Shown: piece by piece, positions 63,754-64,000 of the stretch | How positions within the stretch are numbered: the first letter of the stretch is position 1 | Layout of the letters: each line of letters starts with the position of its first letter | Assembly (NCBI RefSeq): GCF_041080625.1 | Contig: NZ_CP163518.1 | Span: forward strand, 3,100,001-3,164,000 | Source: Streptomyces sp. CG1 | GTDB taxonomy: Bacteria; Actinomycetota; Actinomycetes; Streptomycetales; Streptomycetaceae | Reading direction: 5' to 3' | DNA length: 64,000 nucleotides | Notes under the pieces: model-generated | Databases searched by the model: none | What the model was told of the DNA's origin: nothing | The model's input: the letters and a program-made list of their open reading frames with translations, nothing else | Translations under genes and position numbers: made by a program

Positions 63754-64000
63754 CATGGAAAGCAGCAGCGCCAGGTCCGGGGGCGGCACGCGCCGTGAGG
63801 CCACCCGGCAGAAGCTCTACGAGGCGGCCGTCACGCTCATCGCCGAGCAGGGCTTCTCCGCGACCACGGTGGACGAGATCGCCGAGCGGGCAGGAGTCGC
63901 GAAGGGCACGGTCTACTACAACTTCGCGAGCAAATCGGTCCTCTTCGAGGAGCTGCTGCGGCACGGTGTGGGCCTGCTCACCGCCTCGCTCAAGGAGGCG
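63754..64000 (+). CDS. TetR/AcrR-family regulator (3' end outside window)
   Basis: The first 82 residues of a TetR-type repressor, beginning at ATG 63754, 47 bp after the YhgE stop. The DNA-binding helix-turn-helix is complete: REATRQKLYEAAVTLIAEQG, SATTVDEIAERAGVAKGTVYY and NFASKSVLFEELL, each about 20 residues. The ligand-binding part lies past the window end. Probable autoregulator of the ABC-like/YhgE operon through the palindrome at 60828-60841. Confidence 0.93.

Overview
The window is about 64 kb of high-GC actinobacterial chromosome. The gene order, the many GTG/TTG starts and the third-position G/C bias indicate Streptomyces or a very close relative. Supporting signs are a bifunctional PriA in the his operon, a Streptomyces-type dcw cluster without ftsA, murC or mraZ, a DivIVA with a Pro/Gly/Met/Gln-rich spacer, and an ileS with an actinobacterial T-box leader. 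It reads as conserved core chromosome. I see no insertion sequence, prophage, integrase, CRISPR array, rRNA or tRNA gene.

Layout. 1-5704 (minus): histidine operon hisD-hisC-hisB-[54-aa membrane protein]-hisH-priA-[RidA-like]-hisF, with most junctions overlapping by 4 bp or separated by under 10 bp. 5875-9953 (plus): a beta-solenoid-like membrane protein, a helical-repeat-like protein, a LON-substrate-domain protein and a YbaK-type deacylase. 9980-13857 (minus): DUF2567 membrane protein, an ABC exporter pair and a NYN-domain protein. 14074-17873: a 58-aa basic protein and dnaE. 18075-24640 (mostly plus): DUF2252 protein, a membrane protein, a DsbA-like thiol protein, a Tat-exported PhoD phosphatase, a dienelactone-hydrolase-like enzyme and an MscS channel. 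24612-30587 (minus): SDR, Na+/H+ antiporter, GNAT, RluD-type pseudouridine synthase, lspA, and a DksA/TraR-type protein with a histone-H1-like tail.

30870-34334 (plus): T-box leader and ileS. 34526-52436 (minus) is the division and cell-wall cluster, transcribed rsmH-ftsL-ftsI-murE-murF-mraY-murD-ftsW-murG-ftsQ-ftsZ-pgeF-yggS-sepF-yggT-divIVA. It supplies lipid II synthesis (MurE, MurF, MraY, MurD, MurG), septal polymerisation (FtsW, FtsI), the divisome (FtsZ, SepF, FtsQ, FtsL) and polar growth (DivIVA). 52850-58438 (plus): a beta-carbonic anhydrase and a MoxR-DUF58-transglutaminase trio. 58519-60704 (minus): DUF3040 protein, a methyltransferase and a SAV_6107-type HEPN protein. 60872-64000 (plus): an ABC-like protein with degenerate nucleotide-binding motifs, a YhgE/Pip membrane protein and a TetR regulator cut by the window end, preceded by a palindromic operator candidate.

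Most notable: (1) IleRS carries GAHH where class I synthetases have HIGH, the swapped signature associated with extreme mupirocin resistance in type-2 IleRS; (2) a duplicated segment between murE and murF creates an 11-codon mini-ORF linking the two genes by stop/start overlaps; (3) palindromic repeats have been translated into PgeF (internal) and HisC (C-terminal tail); (4) the degenerate ABC/YhgE/TetR unit is the least understood module. I did not find a convincing wholly new multi-gene system.
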